Of a DNA stretch of 64,000 bases, positions 36,316-45,572 are shown one piece after another. The stretch spans positions 868,001 through 932,000 of the forward strand of contig NC_016620.1 of NCBI RefSeq assembly GCF_000210915.2, in the 5' to 3' direction. A program made the position numbers and the translations under genes. Under the pieces are notes generated by a model. The model worked only from the letters and a program-made list of their open reading frames with translations, was not told where the DNA came from and searched no databases. Each line of letters starts with the position of its first letter. Position 1 is the first letter of the stretch. This DNA is from Halobacteriovorax marinus SJ. Its GTDB lineage: Bacteria > Bdellovibrionota > Bacteriovoracia > Bacteriovoracales > Bacteriovoracaceae.

Positions 36316-37275
36316 ATGCTTTTTACAAGAGATTTAATCTACTGCCTGATGGCGGTTCCTAATTGGATTGGTCACAATCTTCACAATACTTATGGAATTC
36401 TAAAAGTATTCTATATTATGTGGCTAAGGCCTTTGCGTGGAGGGCTAATTTCAAGTGAACACCCATATGTTACTGGGAAGAGTCCTGTGGATGGGGAGCT
36501 AATTTGGGAAAAGAATATAGTCTATAGCTCGAAGAGAAAGAGAGAGTTTAGTGAAAGTGATTCTCTCATCGTTAAGCGAGTGATGAAGTTTCTCTCTCGT
36601 ATGGTTGAAAACTCTAGTGCAACTATAAATCATCCAAACGGCAAGAAGAATAGAATGCCACCGGCAGTTAATTATATCCACGGTACAGTTCACTATAATG
36701 GTGTTTCTTTGATCTTTGATGATTTCAAAGATGCCTTAGAGCATTTCACTGATCGAAGGTTCTACTTTGATTTTCTAAAAATGGTTATGATTGAAAAGAG
36801 AGAGCCAACTATAATTTTTAGGGACCGTGATTATGATCCAGATGAGTTTGCAATCTTCTCTTGTTTTATGAAGACAAGATTTCCTTTCTTTGGAAATCCA
36901 AACGGAAATAAGAAGAGGCTTCATTGGGGAACACCTTCACCACAGCCTGCCTTTAATTTAATTATAGGATGGTGGATAACGCCAACTCTAAGGCTTCGTT
37001 TCAAAGATAAGCATGATGATATTTTGCGCTCGCCAGTTGCCAAGCAAAAATATCTCCTACGAGATGACTATGGAGTTCTTGGTAGAAGAAAGTATCTCTT
37101 TCCTGAACTTCTTTGGTCTAGGTTCACTTACTTTAGAATCAGACTTAGAGGCGATAGAGGGGGAATGTACTTTACTGATAAAAGAAAGATCGACAACGGG
37201 TTTCTCTATGATCCGACTAACTTAATTACTCTAAAAGAGAGATTAGTAGAAAAATTCTTTGGAGTAAGTCAGTGA
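36316..37275 (+). CDS. Unrecognised 319-aa protein, first gene of a six-gene overlap operon
   Basis: I do not recognise this protein. It begins with an aromatic, hydrophobic segment (CLMAVPNWIGHNLHNTYGILKVFYIMWLRPL) that may dip into or anchor to the membrane. The rest is basic and aromatic-rich, with YFDFLKMVMIEKREPTIIFRDRDYDPDEF and PAFNLIIGWWITPTLRLRF. Possible conserved polar residues are the RDRDYD acidic cluster and several histidines. TTGGAG precedes the ATG. Its stop overlaps the next gene's GTG start (GTGA). It may be an enzyme acting on lipids, but no motif proves this. Confidence 0.6.
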   Translation: MLFTRDLIYCLMAVPNWIGHNLHNTYGILKVFYIMWLRPLRGGLISSEHPYVTGKSPVDGELIWEKNIVYSSKRKREFSESDSLIVKRVMKFLSRMVENSSATINHPNGKKNRMPPAVNYIHGTVHYNGVSLIFDDFKDALEHFTDRRFYFDFLKMVMIEKREPTIIFRDRDYDPDEFAIFSCFMKTRFPFFGNPNGNKKRLHWGTPSPQPAFNLIIGWWITPTLRLRFKDKHDDILRSPVAKQKYLLRDDYGVLGRRKYLFPELLWSRFTYFRIRLRGDRGGMYFTDKRKIDNGFLYDPTNLITLKERLVEKFFGVSQ

Positions 37276-37916
37276 AATATTCCGTCAAAATGGCCACACA
37301 TTCTTACGGAAAATGGAAGGTGCCTGAGGACTTTAGGGCAGGTGAGGAAGTGCTTATTGCGTTCTCTAGAAAGAATGGTCACGCCTACCTGATTGCTGGT
37401 AAGTACGAAGTACACGGTCACTTTATTTTTAAGAAAACATTCTCAAGGGGCTTTTGTGAACTTTCATGTGAGCCCCTTTTGTATATTCGTTTCAAAAATA
37501 TCACTGGAGAAGATCTTATTTTAATAGAGAATTATATTGAATCCCACGAAGGAGTAAGGGAATCAAGTTGCATTAACTATTGTTTAATAACTCTATTTAA
37601 CTCTCTTGGTATTCGAATAAATTCCCAGAAGAAAAATATAGTAAATTTAGAGGATTGCCTTCTTAATATTCTTCATAGTGGTGCAAGTCGAAATGAGAGG
37701 GAGCAGGAGGTTGAAGTTTACAAAACCCTGCCTTGGTCAATTCTTCAGATTGTAAATCATTTTAATCTTTTGGAGAAACGCTTCTCTCTTACACATATAT
37801 GTAGTCGCTTCTTAGGAAAAATTCTCTTCTATCTAAGACCTGAGCATAGGGCCTATTACCGAGAGGTGAACTATATAGATACCTCTTACTTAGTGAGACG
37901 ACTTGGTGAGAGATAG
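37272..37916 (+). CDS. Unrecognised 214-aa protein, possibly papain-like
   Basis: This protein is not recognised. It starts at GTG, overlapping the previous stop. RAGEEVLIAFSRKNGHAYLIAG in the N-terminal part and SSCINYCLITLFNSLGI in the middle are arranged like the histidine and cysteine of permuted NlpC/P60 (papain-like) amidases. The motif match is loose. A 40-residue aromatic, basic C-terminus follows (FLGKILFYLRPEHRAYYREV). The 3' end overlaps the oxidoreductase gene by about 11-14 bases. Hydrolase or acyltransferase function is speculation. Confidence 0.5.
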   Translation: MKYSVKMATHSYGKWKVPEDFRAGEEVLIAFSRKNGHAYLIAGKYEVHGHFIFKKTFSRGFCELSCEPLLYIRFKNITGEDLILIENYIESHEGVRESSCINYCLITLFNSLGIRINSQKKNIVNLEDCLLNILHSGASRNEREQEVEVYKTLPWSILQIVNHFNLLEKRFSLTHICSRFLGKILFYLRPEHRAYYREVNYIDTSYLVRRLGER

Positions 37917-38883
37917 AGTCATTTTTGACATTATTGTGATTGGTGCAGGACCATCTGGTATTGCTCTAGGACATATTCTAAAAGAAAAGAATCTAAACTA
38001 TCTTATTCTAGAAAAGGGAAGAGTTGCTAATTCATTCTTCAATATGCCAGATAAGCTCTCTCTTATAACACTTTGGCGATCAAATTACCTAAGAGAAGCT
38101 GATAGAGAGCTCTTTGATCTCAACTCCACTCAAACTGCTAAAGAGTATGGAGGCTACCTTGTTAAAATAGCGCAAGACTTAGAAATAGAAGAGTCATGTG
38201 AAGTTTTTGGTATTGCAAAAGAAGATATCTATACGCTTAAAACAAGCTCTGGTGATTATCAGACTAAGATAGTTGTTGATGCAAGTGGATACTTCTCATC
38301 TCCTTATATTCCTAAGTTTCAAAAAAATGATGTAACAGCAAAGATCTATCATTTTAATGACTTTAAAAATGCTGATATGATCCACTCAGATGATCGTATT
38401 CTAATTGTTGGTTCTAGACTCTCTGCTGGTCAGCTTATTGGTGAGTTAAGTTCAAGATGCAAAAACATATCCCTTTCATTGAGGAGTGAAGTTAAATACT
38501 CATCTAAGGTAGGAGTTCGGAACTTCTTTCTAAGAAATATTAAGCTTTTTGATTTTCTTATTTCTCTTTTTGGGAGGAGAAAGAAGTTAGAAGTGCCTAT
38601 GGACTATGAGTATAAGCAAATAGTCTCTACACTTTCTCACTATCCAAAGATTGCTTCTATCACACATAAGAGTGTGACCTTTGAAGATTCTAGAGTCGCA
38701 GAGTTTGATTATATTTTCTTTGCCACGGGCTATGAGAATGTAGGGCAGTTTACAAAGCACTACAGCACTAAGAATTTCTACAGTATTGGTAGAGAATGTC
38801 TTTATAGCTTTAAAAGTCGTTTTCTTAGAGGCATTAGAGAAGATGTTTTTAGACTTTGGAAAGAGATTGAGGTGAATATATGA
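37903..38883 (+). CDS. FAD/NAD(P)-dependent oxidoreductase (flavin monooxygenase-like)
   Basis: The N-terminal Rossmann motif DIIVIGAGPSGIALG binds FAD and is followed by YLILEKG. A second nucleotide-binding segment, ILIVGSRLSAGQLIGEL, has the position of the NADPH site but a degenerate GxSxxG pattern. DYIFFATGYE is the usual third dinucleotide motif. At 326 residues it is shorter than classic flavin-containing monooxygenases and resembles YpdA/CzcO-like proteins. The start may be TTG at 37903 or GTG at 37906. It overlaps the RND gene by four bases. Confidence 0.8.
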   Translation: MVRDRVIFDIIVIGAGPSGIALGHILKEKNLNYLILEKGRVANSFFNMPDKLSLITLWRSNYLREADRELFDLNSTQTAKEYGGYLVKIAQDLEIEESCEVFGIAKEDIYTLKTSSGDYQTKIVVDASGYFSSPYIPKFQKNDVTAKIYHFNDFKNADMIHSDDRILIVGSRLSAGQLIGELSSRCKNISLSLRSEVKYSSKVGVRNFFLRNIKLFDFLISLFGRRKKLEVPMDYEYKQIVSTLSHYPKIASITHKSVTFEDSRVAEFDYIFFATGYENVGQFTKHYSTKNFYSIGRECLYSFKSRFLRGIREDVFRLWKEIEVNI

Positions 38884-41800
38884 AGGCCTTATTAAAATAT
38901 CTCTTTGATAATCCACTTATTACAAAGTTTACCTTCATCATCATCTTAGTAGGTGCTCTTATCGGAATGAAGAACTTAAAGAGAACGAGCTATCCTCAAG
39001 TTGATTTGCATAAGGTCATAATAACAACTTTCTACCCAGATGCCTCTCCAAATGATGTTGAGGTCAATATAACTAATAATCTTGAATATGAATTAAAGAA
39101 AGTCGAAGGCGTTAAGTACTATACTTCGCGCTCTATGGAAGGGCAGTCCACTATTACAATGGTTCTTGATCAGGAGTACGGTGACTTTCAATCCGTTAAG
39201 GATAATATCTATAGAGCATTAGGTAAGGTAAGAAACCTTCCCTCTAGAGTGACTCAAAGGCCCAAGGTTATGGAGATGAAAGTTGATAACTTTCCTATCT
39301 ATGATGTTGCCTTAATTTCAAATGAGATGTCTGAAGAAGAAGTCATTGAGGTGACTAAGAAACTTAGAAGAAAAATACTACAGATACCTGAGATATATAA
39401 AGCAGAGGTAAGTGGCAAAAGGGAGAAGGAATTTCAAATTATTCTAGATCCAAAAAAACTGACTCTCTATGATATATCTTTTGAAGATGTCATTAATGCT
39501 GTAAAGGGGAATCAGATTAGAGCGACGGGTGGAACGATTGAATCATTCGTTAATGAAAAGAAGATTATTACGCTCTCTGAAATGGATACTCCTAAGAAGC
39601 TACGAAATATCATTGTTCGCTCTAACTATTCGGGAAAGAAGGTTAGAGTGAGCGATCTTGGTGAGGTGAGTTTCTCTTTTAGTAAGAAAAATATTATGAC
39701 CTCATATAATGGAGATGAAGGTATTGGTCTATGGCTCTACAAAGTTCCAAGCTCAGATATTATTAGAACTATTGATAAGGTTAGAAAGGTTATTGCAGAT
39801 TTTAAAGAAGAGAATAAGTCTCGTGATTTAAAAATTGTTAATACTCACGATCTCTCAAGTGAGACGAGATCTAGATTAGAGATGGTATACTCTAATATAA
39901 TCATGGGCCTCATTCTTATCTTGGCCATTCTTATCTTCTTCTTTAATATTAAACTTGCCCTATGGGTCTGTGTTGGAATTCCATTTAGTTTGGCCTTTTT
40001 GATGATTGCTATGCCGCTTCTTGGCCTAACACTCAACTCGATTAGCCTCTGTGGTGTTATTGTCGTTCTCGGAATGATTGTAGATGATGCCATAATCGTT
40101 TCTGAAGCAATTTACTCTAGAGAGGGCAATAGTGAAGAATCTCTAATTAAAGCTGTTCTTGGTGTGGCACGGCCTATTTCAATTACTATTTTAACGACGA
40201 TCATATCTTTCATTCCTATTTACTTTATTCCAGGTATGATGGGGCAGTTTACCGCAGAGATTCCTTCTGTTGTTATCATTGTTCTATTGGGAAGCTTCTT
40301 TGAGTCTCTTATCTTTCTTCCCATTCACCTTAGAAATATTAAAAGTGGCACTGTCGAAGAGCTGAGAGCAACTCATTTAGGAAAGAGAACGATGAATTTC
40401 TTAGAGTCTCAGTACTCAAAATTCTTAAAGAAATTAATCTCTAAAAAAGAGATTGCTCTAGTGTCTCTTATCTCAATTCTTGCTCTATTTCTTTCAATAG
40501 GAATTTATAAATTTAAATTTCAAATGTTTCCTGAGTTTCAAGCGCAAAGAATCTACCTCTATGGAGATGTCGAAAGAGGGAAGACTCTTGAGTATACAGC
40601 ACAAGTTGCTAAGAAAGTTGAGTCTGTCCTTCAGAATGTAGTTGCAGGTGATATAAAATCTTTTCGAACGAGAGTTGGGAGAAACTATGAAGGACAGTAT
40701 CACTGTGAACAATGTTTTTACACTAAACTCGAACTAACTCATTTTAACTCAAGAGAGCGTAGTGCTCTGGATATAGAGAGTAAAATATTAGAAGAGATTA
40801 AAGGTATTAGTGAATTGAAGAGCTTTGGTTCGAGAATAGACTCTGGAGCTCCTCCTAGAGGTAATGATTTAGAATTAGTTATTCTCTCTGATAATGAATC
40901 TAAGAGAGTAGATGTCATTAGGTCGCTAGAATCAAAGTTAAAAGAGCTTGGAGAAGTTTCTAATGACTTTATTTTAGGAGATAGTTCACTAGTCCTTCGC
41001 CCTCTCTATGAGAAGATGTCGCGAATGGGGACAAATGTTCAAGAGGTGGCCAAGAGTCTTCGCATTGCCTTTAGTGGTGAGTTCATAGGATTTATTAGTA
41101 AGGGTGATGAGAGAAATTATATTAAGGTAACATCTAATCTCTCAGATAAAGGCTTTGGTGCTCCTCTAGAAGATTTAAGTGTTTTAAATAATCAGGGGCG
41201 TAAGATACCTCTAAAAAAACTGGTGAGTCTTCAAGAAGAAAAAATGCCAGTTGTCCTCACTCACTACAATGGAGAGAACTCAAATACACTTAGTATAAAT
41301 AAGATTTCGCGAAAAGATGCCAAGGAAGTGATTTCTAAGATAGTAAAAGACGTGAAGAGTGAGTTTAGTGACGTTGATATTATTCTTAAAGGAAGAATGT
41401 TTAAAGATAGAGAGGGGAGAGCGAACCTATTTCTTGGAGCGCTAATTACTTGTCTCATTATCTACTTCTCTTTAGTGATTCTCTATAAGTCTTATCTTTT
41501 ACCGCTTCTTATTTGCTCGTCTGTTCCAGTTGGTCTCATTGGTATACTATTTTCTTTCAAAATCCATGGCGCACCTTTATCAGCTCTTGGCCTTGTTGGT
41601 ATTATAGGTTTTATTGGAGTCGTTATAAATGACGCCCTCCTTATGGTTGAGGTGATGAAAGAACCAAGGAGTATAGAGTCAATTGATGGGCTAGCAAGAG
41701 GGGCGACCAAGCGCTTTGCACCTATTTTTCTAACCACAATAACCACTGTCTTTGGTCTTTTGCCTAGTATTTATGGATTTCTTGGTGGAACAGATGCATT

Positions 41801-41912
41801 TATCTCTCCAATGGTTCTCTCTATGGGAAGCGGATTGCTCTTTGGAACCATATCCGACTTGATCCTTATTCCACTCGTCTTTGGATTTATCTATAGGGAT
41901 AAGCATGTTTAG
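38880..41912 (+). CDS. RND-superfamily efflux permease (HAE1-like)
   Basis: This 1010-residue protein has the RND layout: a first transmembrane helix (LITKFTFIIILVGALIGM), a large periplasmic loop, and helices 2-6 with VVLGMIVDDAIIVSEAIYS. A second loop and helices 8-12 with LVGIIGFIGVVINDALLMVE follow. The Asp pair typical of proton relay is in VDDA and its helix-10 counterpart region. No membrane-fusion protein or outer-membrane channel gene is adjacent, unlike usual drug pumps. It may therefore move a lipid or metabolite made by its operon partners. ATGA overlap couples it to the oxidoreductase. Confidence 0.9.
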   Translation: MKALLKYLFDNPLITKFTFIIILVGALIGMKNLKRTSYPQVDLHKVIITTFYPDASPNDVEVNITNNLEYELKKVEGVKYYTSRSMEGQSTITMVLDQEYGDFQSVKDNIYRALGKVRNLPSRVTQRPKVMEMKVDNFPIYDVALISNEMSEEEVIEVTKKLRRKILQIPEIYKAEVSGKREKEFQIILDPKKLTLYDISFEDVINAVKGNQIRATGGTIESFVNEKKIITLSEMDTPKKLRNIIVRSNYSGKKVRVSDLGEVSFSFSKKNIMTSYNGDEGIGLWLYKVPSSDIIRTIDKVRKVIADFKEENKSRDLKIVNTHDLSSETRSRLEMVYSNIIMGLILILAILIFFFNIKLALWVCVGIPFSLAFLMIAMPLLGLTLNSISLCGVIVVLGMIVDDAIIVSEAIYSREGNSEESLIKAVLGVARPISITILTTIISFIPIYFIPGMMGQFTAEIPSVVIIVLLGSFFESLIFLPIHLRNIKSGTVEELRATHLGKRTMNFLESQYSKFLKKLISKKEIALVSLISILALFLSIGIYKFKFQMFPEFQAQRIYLYGDVERGKTLEYTAQVAKKVESVLQNVVAGDIKSFRTRVGRNYEGQYHCEQCFYTKLELTHFNSRERSALDIESKILEEIKGISELKSFGSRIDSGAPPRGNDLELVILSDNESKRVDVIRSLESKLKELGEVSNDFILGDSSLVLRPLYEKMSRMGTNVQEVAKSLRIAFSGEFIGFISKGDERNYIKVTSNLSDKGFGAPLEDLSVLNNQGRKIPLKKLVSLQEEKMPVVLTHYNGENSNTLSINKISRKDAKEVISKIVKDVKSEFSDVDIILKGRMFKDREGRANLFLGALITCLIIYFSLVILYKSYLLPLLICSSVPVGLIGILFSFKIHGAPLSALGLVGIIGFIGVVINDALLMVEVMKEPRSIESIDGLARGATKRFAPIFLTTITTVFGLLPSIYGFLGGTDAFISPMVLSMGSGLLFGTISDLILIPLVFGFIYRDKHV

Positions 41913-42813
41913 TAGGAGTGTCGATTTACTTAAAAGAGTTCTTGGACTAGCGATCTTGATATACTTATGTATCTTTCTGAGTCAAAACTTCTCTCTTATT
42001 AAAAACTTAAACCCGCTCTCTCTTTCGAAATTTGCTCTAGTATTCTTTGGATTCTACTTCTTTTTAAGCATTCCTTTTTGGTTCACTCTGCTAAAGAAAG
42101 TTCCTCTCTTAGACTTATATAGCTTAAGCTTCTTAGCCAACTTCTTAAATCTCTTCTTGCCGTTTAGAGGTGGGATTATTGTTCGTGCTAGTGTTCTAAA
42201 GAAAAAGTTCTCAATCTCTTTCAAAAGATATACGAGTGTAAGTGTTCTCTTGAGTGTTAGTAGTATATTTAGCTTGGGTCTATTCTCTCTCATTTGTAGT
42301 GAGAGTGCTATTATTCGACTTAGTGCCTATTACTATTCTATTAAAACAAGTTCATTTATCTTCTTTCTTTCAGGATTAATTTTCTTTCTATTTAGCCATG
42401 TAATTGTGAAGCGATTTAAGAGAGATTATCTTTTAGATGTTTTTAAAATTGAAAATATTGTCGTAACGGTCATTTGTTACTTTGCATGTATCTTTTTATA
42501 CTTTCTTCGTTATAAAATTCTATTCAATATCTTTAATATTATAATTGATGATTTTTCTCTATTTACTATAACTGTCTTCCACCTTTCTATTGGTTTACTC
42601 ACAATTCTTCCTGGAAACCTTGGAGTAAAAGAGTTTAGTTTTGTTGGAATCTGCTCACTATTTGGAATTCCCTCTGACATTAGCTTGGCGATGGTGAGTT
42701 TAGATAGAGTCTTACAAGTTTTATATCTTAGTTTTGCCAGCTCTTTATATATGAATAGAATTGGTTTAAAATTTTCTAAATTACTTAATTTTAGAAAGGA
42801 TGGTCTCTTTTGA
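41905..42813 (+). CDS. Flippase-like membrane protein (LPG synthase TM / UPF0104 family)
   Basis: The 302-residue protein has about eight hydrophobic segments. NLFLPFRGGIIVRASVLKKK and ILPGNLGVKEFSFVGICSLFG are the two motifs typical of the lysylphosphatidylglycerol-synthetase transmembrane region, a lipid-flipping fold. The aminoacyl-transferase domain is absent. I chose ATG at 41905, with AGGGA upstream, inside the end of the RND gene. It could flip or move a glycolipid or other lipid. The stop overlaps the SDR start as TTGA. Confidence 0.8.
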   Translation: MFSRSVDLLKRVLGLAILIYLCIFLSQNFSLIKNLNPLSLSKFALVFFGFYFFLSIPFWFTLLKKVPLLDLYSLSFLANFLNLFLPFRGGIIVRASVLKKKFSISFKRYTSVSVLLSVSSIFSLGLFSLICSESAIIRLSAYYYSIKTSSFIFFLSGLIFFLFSHVIVKRFKRDYLLDVFKIENIVVTVICYFACIFLYFLRYKILFNIFNIIIDDFSLFTITVFHLSIGLLTILPGNLGVKEFSFVGICSLFGIPSDISLAMVSLDRVLQVLYLSFASSLYMNRIGLKFSKLLNFRKDGLF

Positions 42814-43667
42814 AGAATGCAATTGTTACTGGTGCAAATATAGGACTTGGTCTTGAAACTGTAAAAGGGCTTGTTAATGAGGGCTATCAAGTGACTCTTG
42901 CATGCCGAAGCGAAGAGAAGGCAAGTGCTGCGATTGAAGAGGTGAGAAGGGAGTTTCCTGAATGCCATCTACAATTTCTTGCTCTGGATTTAAATGACTT
43001 CTCAAGTGTTAAAAACTTCTGTCATGAGTATGAAAAGAACTTTAAAAAACTTGATCTTCTAGTTAATAATGCTGGAATTATGATGCCTCCATTTTCACTG
43101 ACGGCAAACGGTTTTGAAAGTCAGTTTGGAGTGAATTACCTCTCACATTTTTTGTTAACAGGACTATTATTAAACTTATTGAAAGAGAGTGAGAGTGCAC
43201 GAGTTATTAATTTGGCAAGTCTAGCTCATAAATGGGGTGATATATACTTTGATGATATCAACTTTAAGAAGTCTTACAATAAGAAGAAGGCCTATGGGCA
43301 GAGTAAGTTGGCCTGTTTAATTTTTTCCTATGAGTTAGACAGAAGGTTGAAAAGTGAGGGGCTTAACATTCGCTCTATTGCTGCTCACCCAGGTGTCTCT
43401 AGCACTAACCTTGGACAATTCATGCCTAAATTTATGTCTATCGGGATGTCTCTTATTTCCCAATCTTCAAAAAATGGCGCGGCACCTTCATTATTTGCGG
43501 CCCTAAATGAGGATCTTAAAGGGGGAGAATATATCGGTCCATCTGGAATTGGTGAACTATCAGGTGCTCCAAAAATTGTGGATTCAAATGCTCGCTCTAA
43601 AGACCTTGCCGTTGCTAAGAAATTATGGGACGTTTCTAAAGATTTAACCGGTATCGATTTCTTATAA
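42810..43667 (+). CDS. Short-chain dehydrogenase/reductase (SDR)
   Basis: The 285-residue enzyme has the SDR cofactor motif TGANIGLG (TGxxxGxG), NNAG in LLVNNAGIM, a catalytic serine in NLASLAH and YGQSKLA with the YxxxK pair. It resembles retinol dehydrogenase/WWOX-like SDRs, with CRS(E)EKA suggesting NADPH. It uses a TTG start overlapping the preceding stop. It is the sixth gene in the operon and would reduce or oxidise an alcohol, aldehyde or ketone. Confidence 0.9.
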   Translation: MKNAIVTGANIGLGLETVKGLVNEGYQVTLACRSEEKASAAIEEVRREFPECHLQFLALDLNDFSSVKNFCHEYEKNFKKLDLLVNNAGIMMPPFSLTANGFESQFGVNYLSHFLLTGLLLNLLKESESARVINLASLAHKWGDIYFDDINFKKSYNKKKAYGQSKLACLIFSYELDRRLKSEGLNIRSIAAHPGVSSTNLGQFMPKFMSIGMSLISQSSKNGAAPSLFAALNEDLKGGEYIGPSGIGELSGAPKIVDSNARSKDLAVAKKLWDVSKDLTGIDFL

Positions 43668-43676
43668 GGATTAAAT

Positions 43677-44099
43677 ATGAGTGAAAGTTTAAAGGACAAT
43701 GTAAGTAAGCAAATCATAGCAGCAATGAAGGCCAAGGATAAAGTAAGACTTAATGCCTTGAGATACTTAAAGAAACTCTTTATTGAGAATGAAACATCTA
43801 AGAAGCCAGTCTCTGAAATGGATATTGTTATTTCATATGCTAAGAAGATGAAGGACTCAATGGGAATGTACCCTGAGGGGAGTGAGCAGCGAGTAGAGCT
43901 TGAAAAAGAAGTCGCTGTATTAAGCGAATTCCTTCCTAAGCAATTAACAACTGAAGAAGTTCAGGCGATGATAGATGAGCTTAAGGCCTCGATTGAGAAT
44001 CCAAATATGGGTAGTCTTATGGGAGCCCTTAGTGCAAAAACAAAGGGCCGTTTTGATGGTAAGAAATTATCTCAAATGGTTTCGGCCTCTTTAAAGTAG
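43677..44099 (+). CDS. GatB/YqeY-domain protein
   Basis: The 140-residue protein is a complete YqeY protein. SLKDNVSKQIIAAMKAKDKVRLNALR, SYAKKMKDSMGMYPEGSEQRVELEKEVAVLSEFLPKQLT and MGSLMGALSAKTKGRFDGKKLSQMV are characteristic. The domain is shared with the tail of GatB in the tRNA amidotransferase. Its exact role is unclear, but it likely contacts tRNA. It begins nine bases after the SDR gene with AAGGA upstream. It may be co-transcribed with the unknown operon. Confidence 0.93.
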   Translation: MSESLKDNVSKQIIAAMKAKDKVRLNALRYLKKLFIENETSKKPVSEMDIVISYAKKMKDSMGMYPEGSEQRVELEKEVAVLSEFLPKQLTTEEVQAMIDELKASIENPNMGSLMGALSAKTKGRFDGKKLSQMVSASLK

Positions 44100-44678
44100 G
44101 CCCTTTTCTGAATCGTAAATGATTTTAAAATCTTTAGAGTAGTAAAAGTCATTAGGGGAAATCCCTTCAATACCTTGTGGTGGTCCTAGTCTGAAATGGG
44201 CCGCCCAATAATCCCAATTCCTAGTAAAGTCCATTGGTGCAGAGCTTAGGTGCTTAAAGTTTATAAAGCGCGCCATAAACTTATAGAGAAACTCAGAACA
44301 ATAGAGAGTTTCATCATCCCATCTATAGTCATTGTCAAAAGGAACTTTGTAGTATTCGCTCTTATAGGCTTGCCAATGATATTTTTTAAAATTAGTGAGA
44401 TTAACTTTTGGTCGAATGACTACGTACTTCTTAGTGTATTTTAAGAATTTTTCAATTGGCATGTGATGAACAAAGCCTAGTGATTGGGCGGCGTAGAGTT
44501 CTCTTCCATCGGATATAACAACACCTGAGTGTGAAAATCTTCCCCCGCTCTCGTCTTCAATTATCTGACAACTTCTGCAATCTAGATCGAGTAAGATAAC
44601 ATCGCCGACTCTAAAATCGTTAAATGCATGTGCCTTAAAGGCAAGAAGTAGTAGTGTTAAAATTGTTGTGATTTTCAT
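44091..44678 (-). CDS. YiiX/YebB-like NlpC/P60 hydrolase
   Basis: A signal peptide (MKITTILTLLLLAFKAHA) precedes a permuted papain-like domain with FRVGDVILLDLDC, RFSHSGVVI (catalytic histidine) and LYCSEFLYKF (catalytic cysteine). These are the markers of YiiX-like amidases that cut peptides or lipids in the envelope. Its start overlaps the methyltransferase stop upstream by ATGA, and its end overlaps the convergent YqeY gene by nine bases. The substrate is unknown. Confidence 0.86.
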   Translation of the reverse strand: MKITTILTLLLLAFKAHAFNDFRVGDVILLDLDCRSCQIIEDESGGRFSHSGVVISDGRELYAAQSLGFVHHMPIEKFLKYTKKYVVIRPKVNLTNFKKYHWQAYKSEYYKVPFDNDYRWDDETLYCSEFLYKFMARFINFKHLSSAPMDFTRNWDYWAAHFRLGPPQGIEGISPNDFYYSKDFKIIYDSEKGLL

Positions 44679-45481
44679 TTATTCTCTCTTTGAACTCTCG
44701 CCATGTGATACATCGCTATCGCACCACAAGTTCCGACGTTAAGGGAGTTCTTCTTCCCATCAAGTCTAATTTTTAAAATCTCATCCGATCTATTTAGGAC
44801 GCTTTCATTTAGACCATATCTCTCATTACCAAGAACTATCGCACACTCTCTAATTTCTCTTACTTCTTCAAGTGCTTTTGCATTTTTTTCAGTTTCAAAA
44901 GCATAGATCGAGGCGCCCCTCTCTTTGAGAGCATCAATACAATCTAGGCTAGATTCCCAATAACTCCACTTGATCCACTTATCGGTACCAAGTGCTGATT
45001 TCGCAGTCTTAGAGTTCTCTGGAGTAGGCGTATAGCCACAGAGGTGAACTTCTTTGATTCCTATGGCCTCTGCTGTTCTAAAGAGACTTCCAACGTTGAA
45101 GGAGCTTCTCAAATTATCTAGAACGAGATGGATTGGATTTGGCTCATCGTTAATCTTGGCAAAATCATCTTCTGTTGTAATGAGAAAATCGCTATCTTTT
45201 AAATCCTTATTTTCAATTCTCTCTAGCTTCATTAAGAGGTCTTGTAGCTTAGGACGAGTGCTTGGGAAGTCTGAGAGAATCTCTTGTCCAAGACCAATTA
45301 GCGCTTCGTCTTCATGGGACTTGAGTGCGACGAGATTATTCTCTAATATCTCAAGTGAGTTCAGTCTAAGACTCTCGTTATCCCATTTGTCATCAACTTG
45401 CTTGAAGGCCCTATAAAGAGTATTGATGCATTGCTTGTAGCTAAAAGATAGAAAGGCTTTATTTGGTATCTCAATGGCCAT
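44675..45481 (-). CDS. SpoU/TrmH-family RNA 2'-O-methyltransferase
   Basis: Residues 130-265 form the SPOUT fold with NLRSSFNVGSLFRTAEA (motif 1), AIVLGNERYGL (motif 2) and LDGKKNSLNVGTCGAIAMY (motif 3), which build the knotted cofactor site. The first 120 residues are helical and unassigned. The enzyme would methylate a ribose in tRNA or rRNA. It heads a two-gene operon with the YiiX-like gene. Which RNA it targets is not known. Confidence 0.9.
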   Translation of the reverse strand: MAIEIPNKAFLSFSYKQCINTLYRAFKQVDDKWDNESLRLNSLEILENNLVALKSHEDEALIGLGQEILSDFPSTRPKLQDLLMKLERIENKDLKDSDFLITTEDDFAKINDEPNPIHLVLDNLRSSFNVGSLFRTAEAIGIKEVHLCGYTPTPENSKTAKSALGTDKWIKWSYWESSLDCIDALKERGASIYAFETEKNAKALEEVREIRECAIVLGNERYGLNESVLNRSDEILKIRLDGKKNSLNVGTCGAIAMYHMARVQRENK

Positions 45482-45572
45482 AATTTCTCACTGTGTTAAT
45501 GGCAGAAGTTATAGCAATATTCACTCAATTTTGCTAAGTTTTCTTCTGATTATTTATATTTGGAGCAATTAA

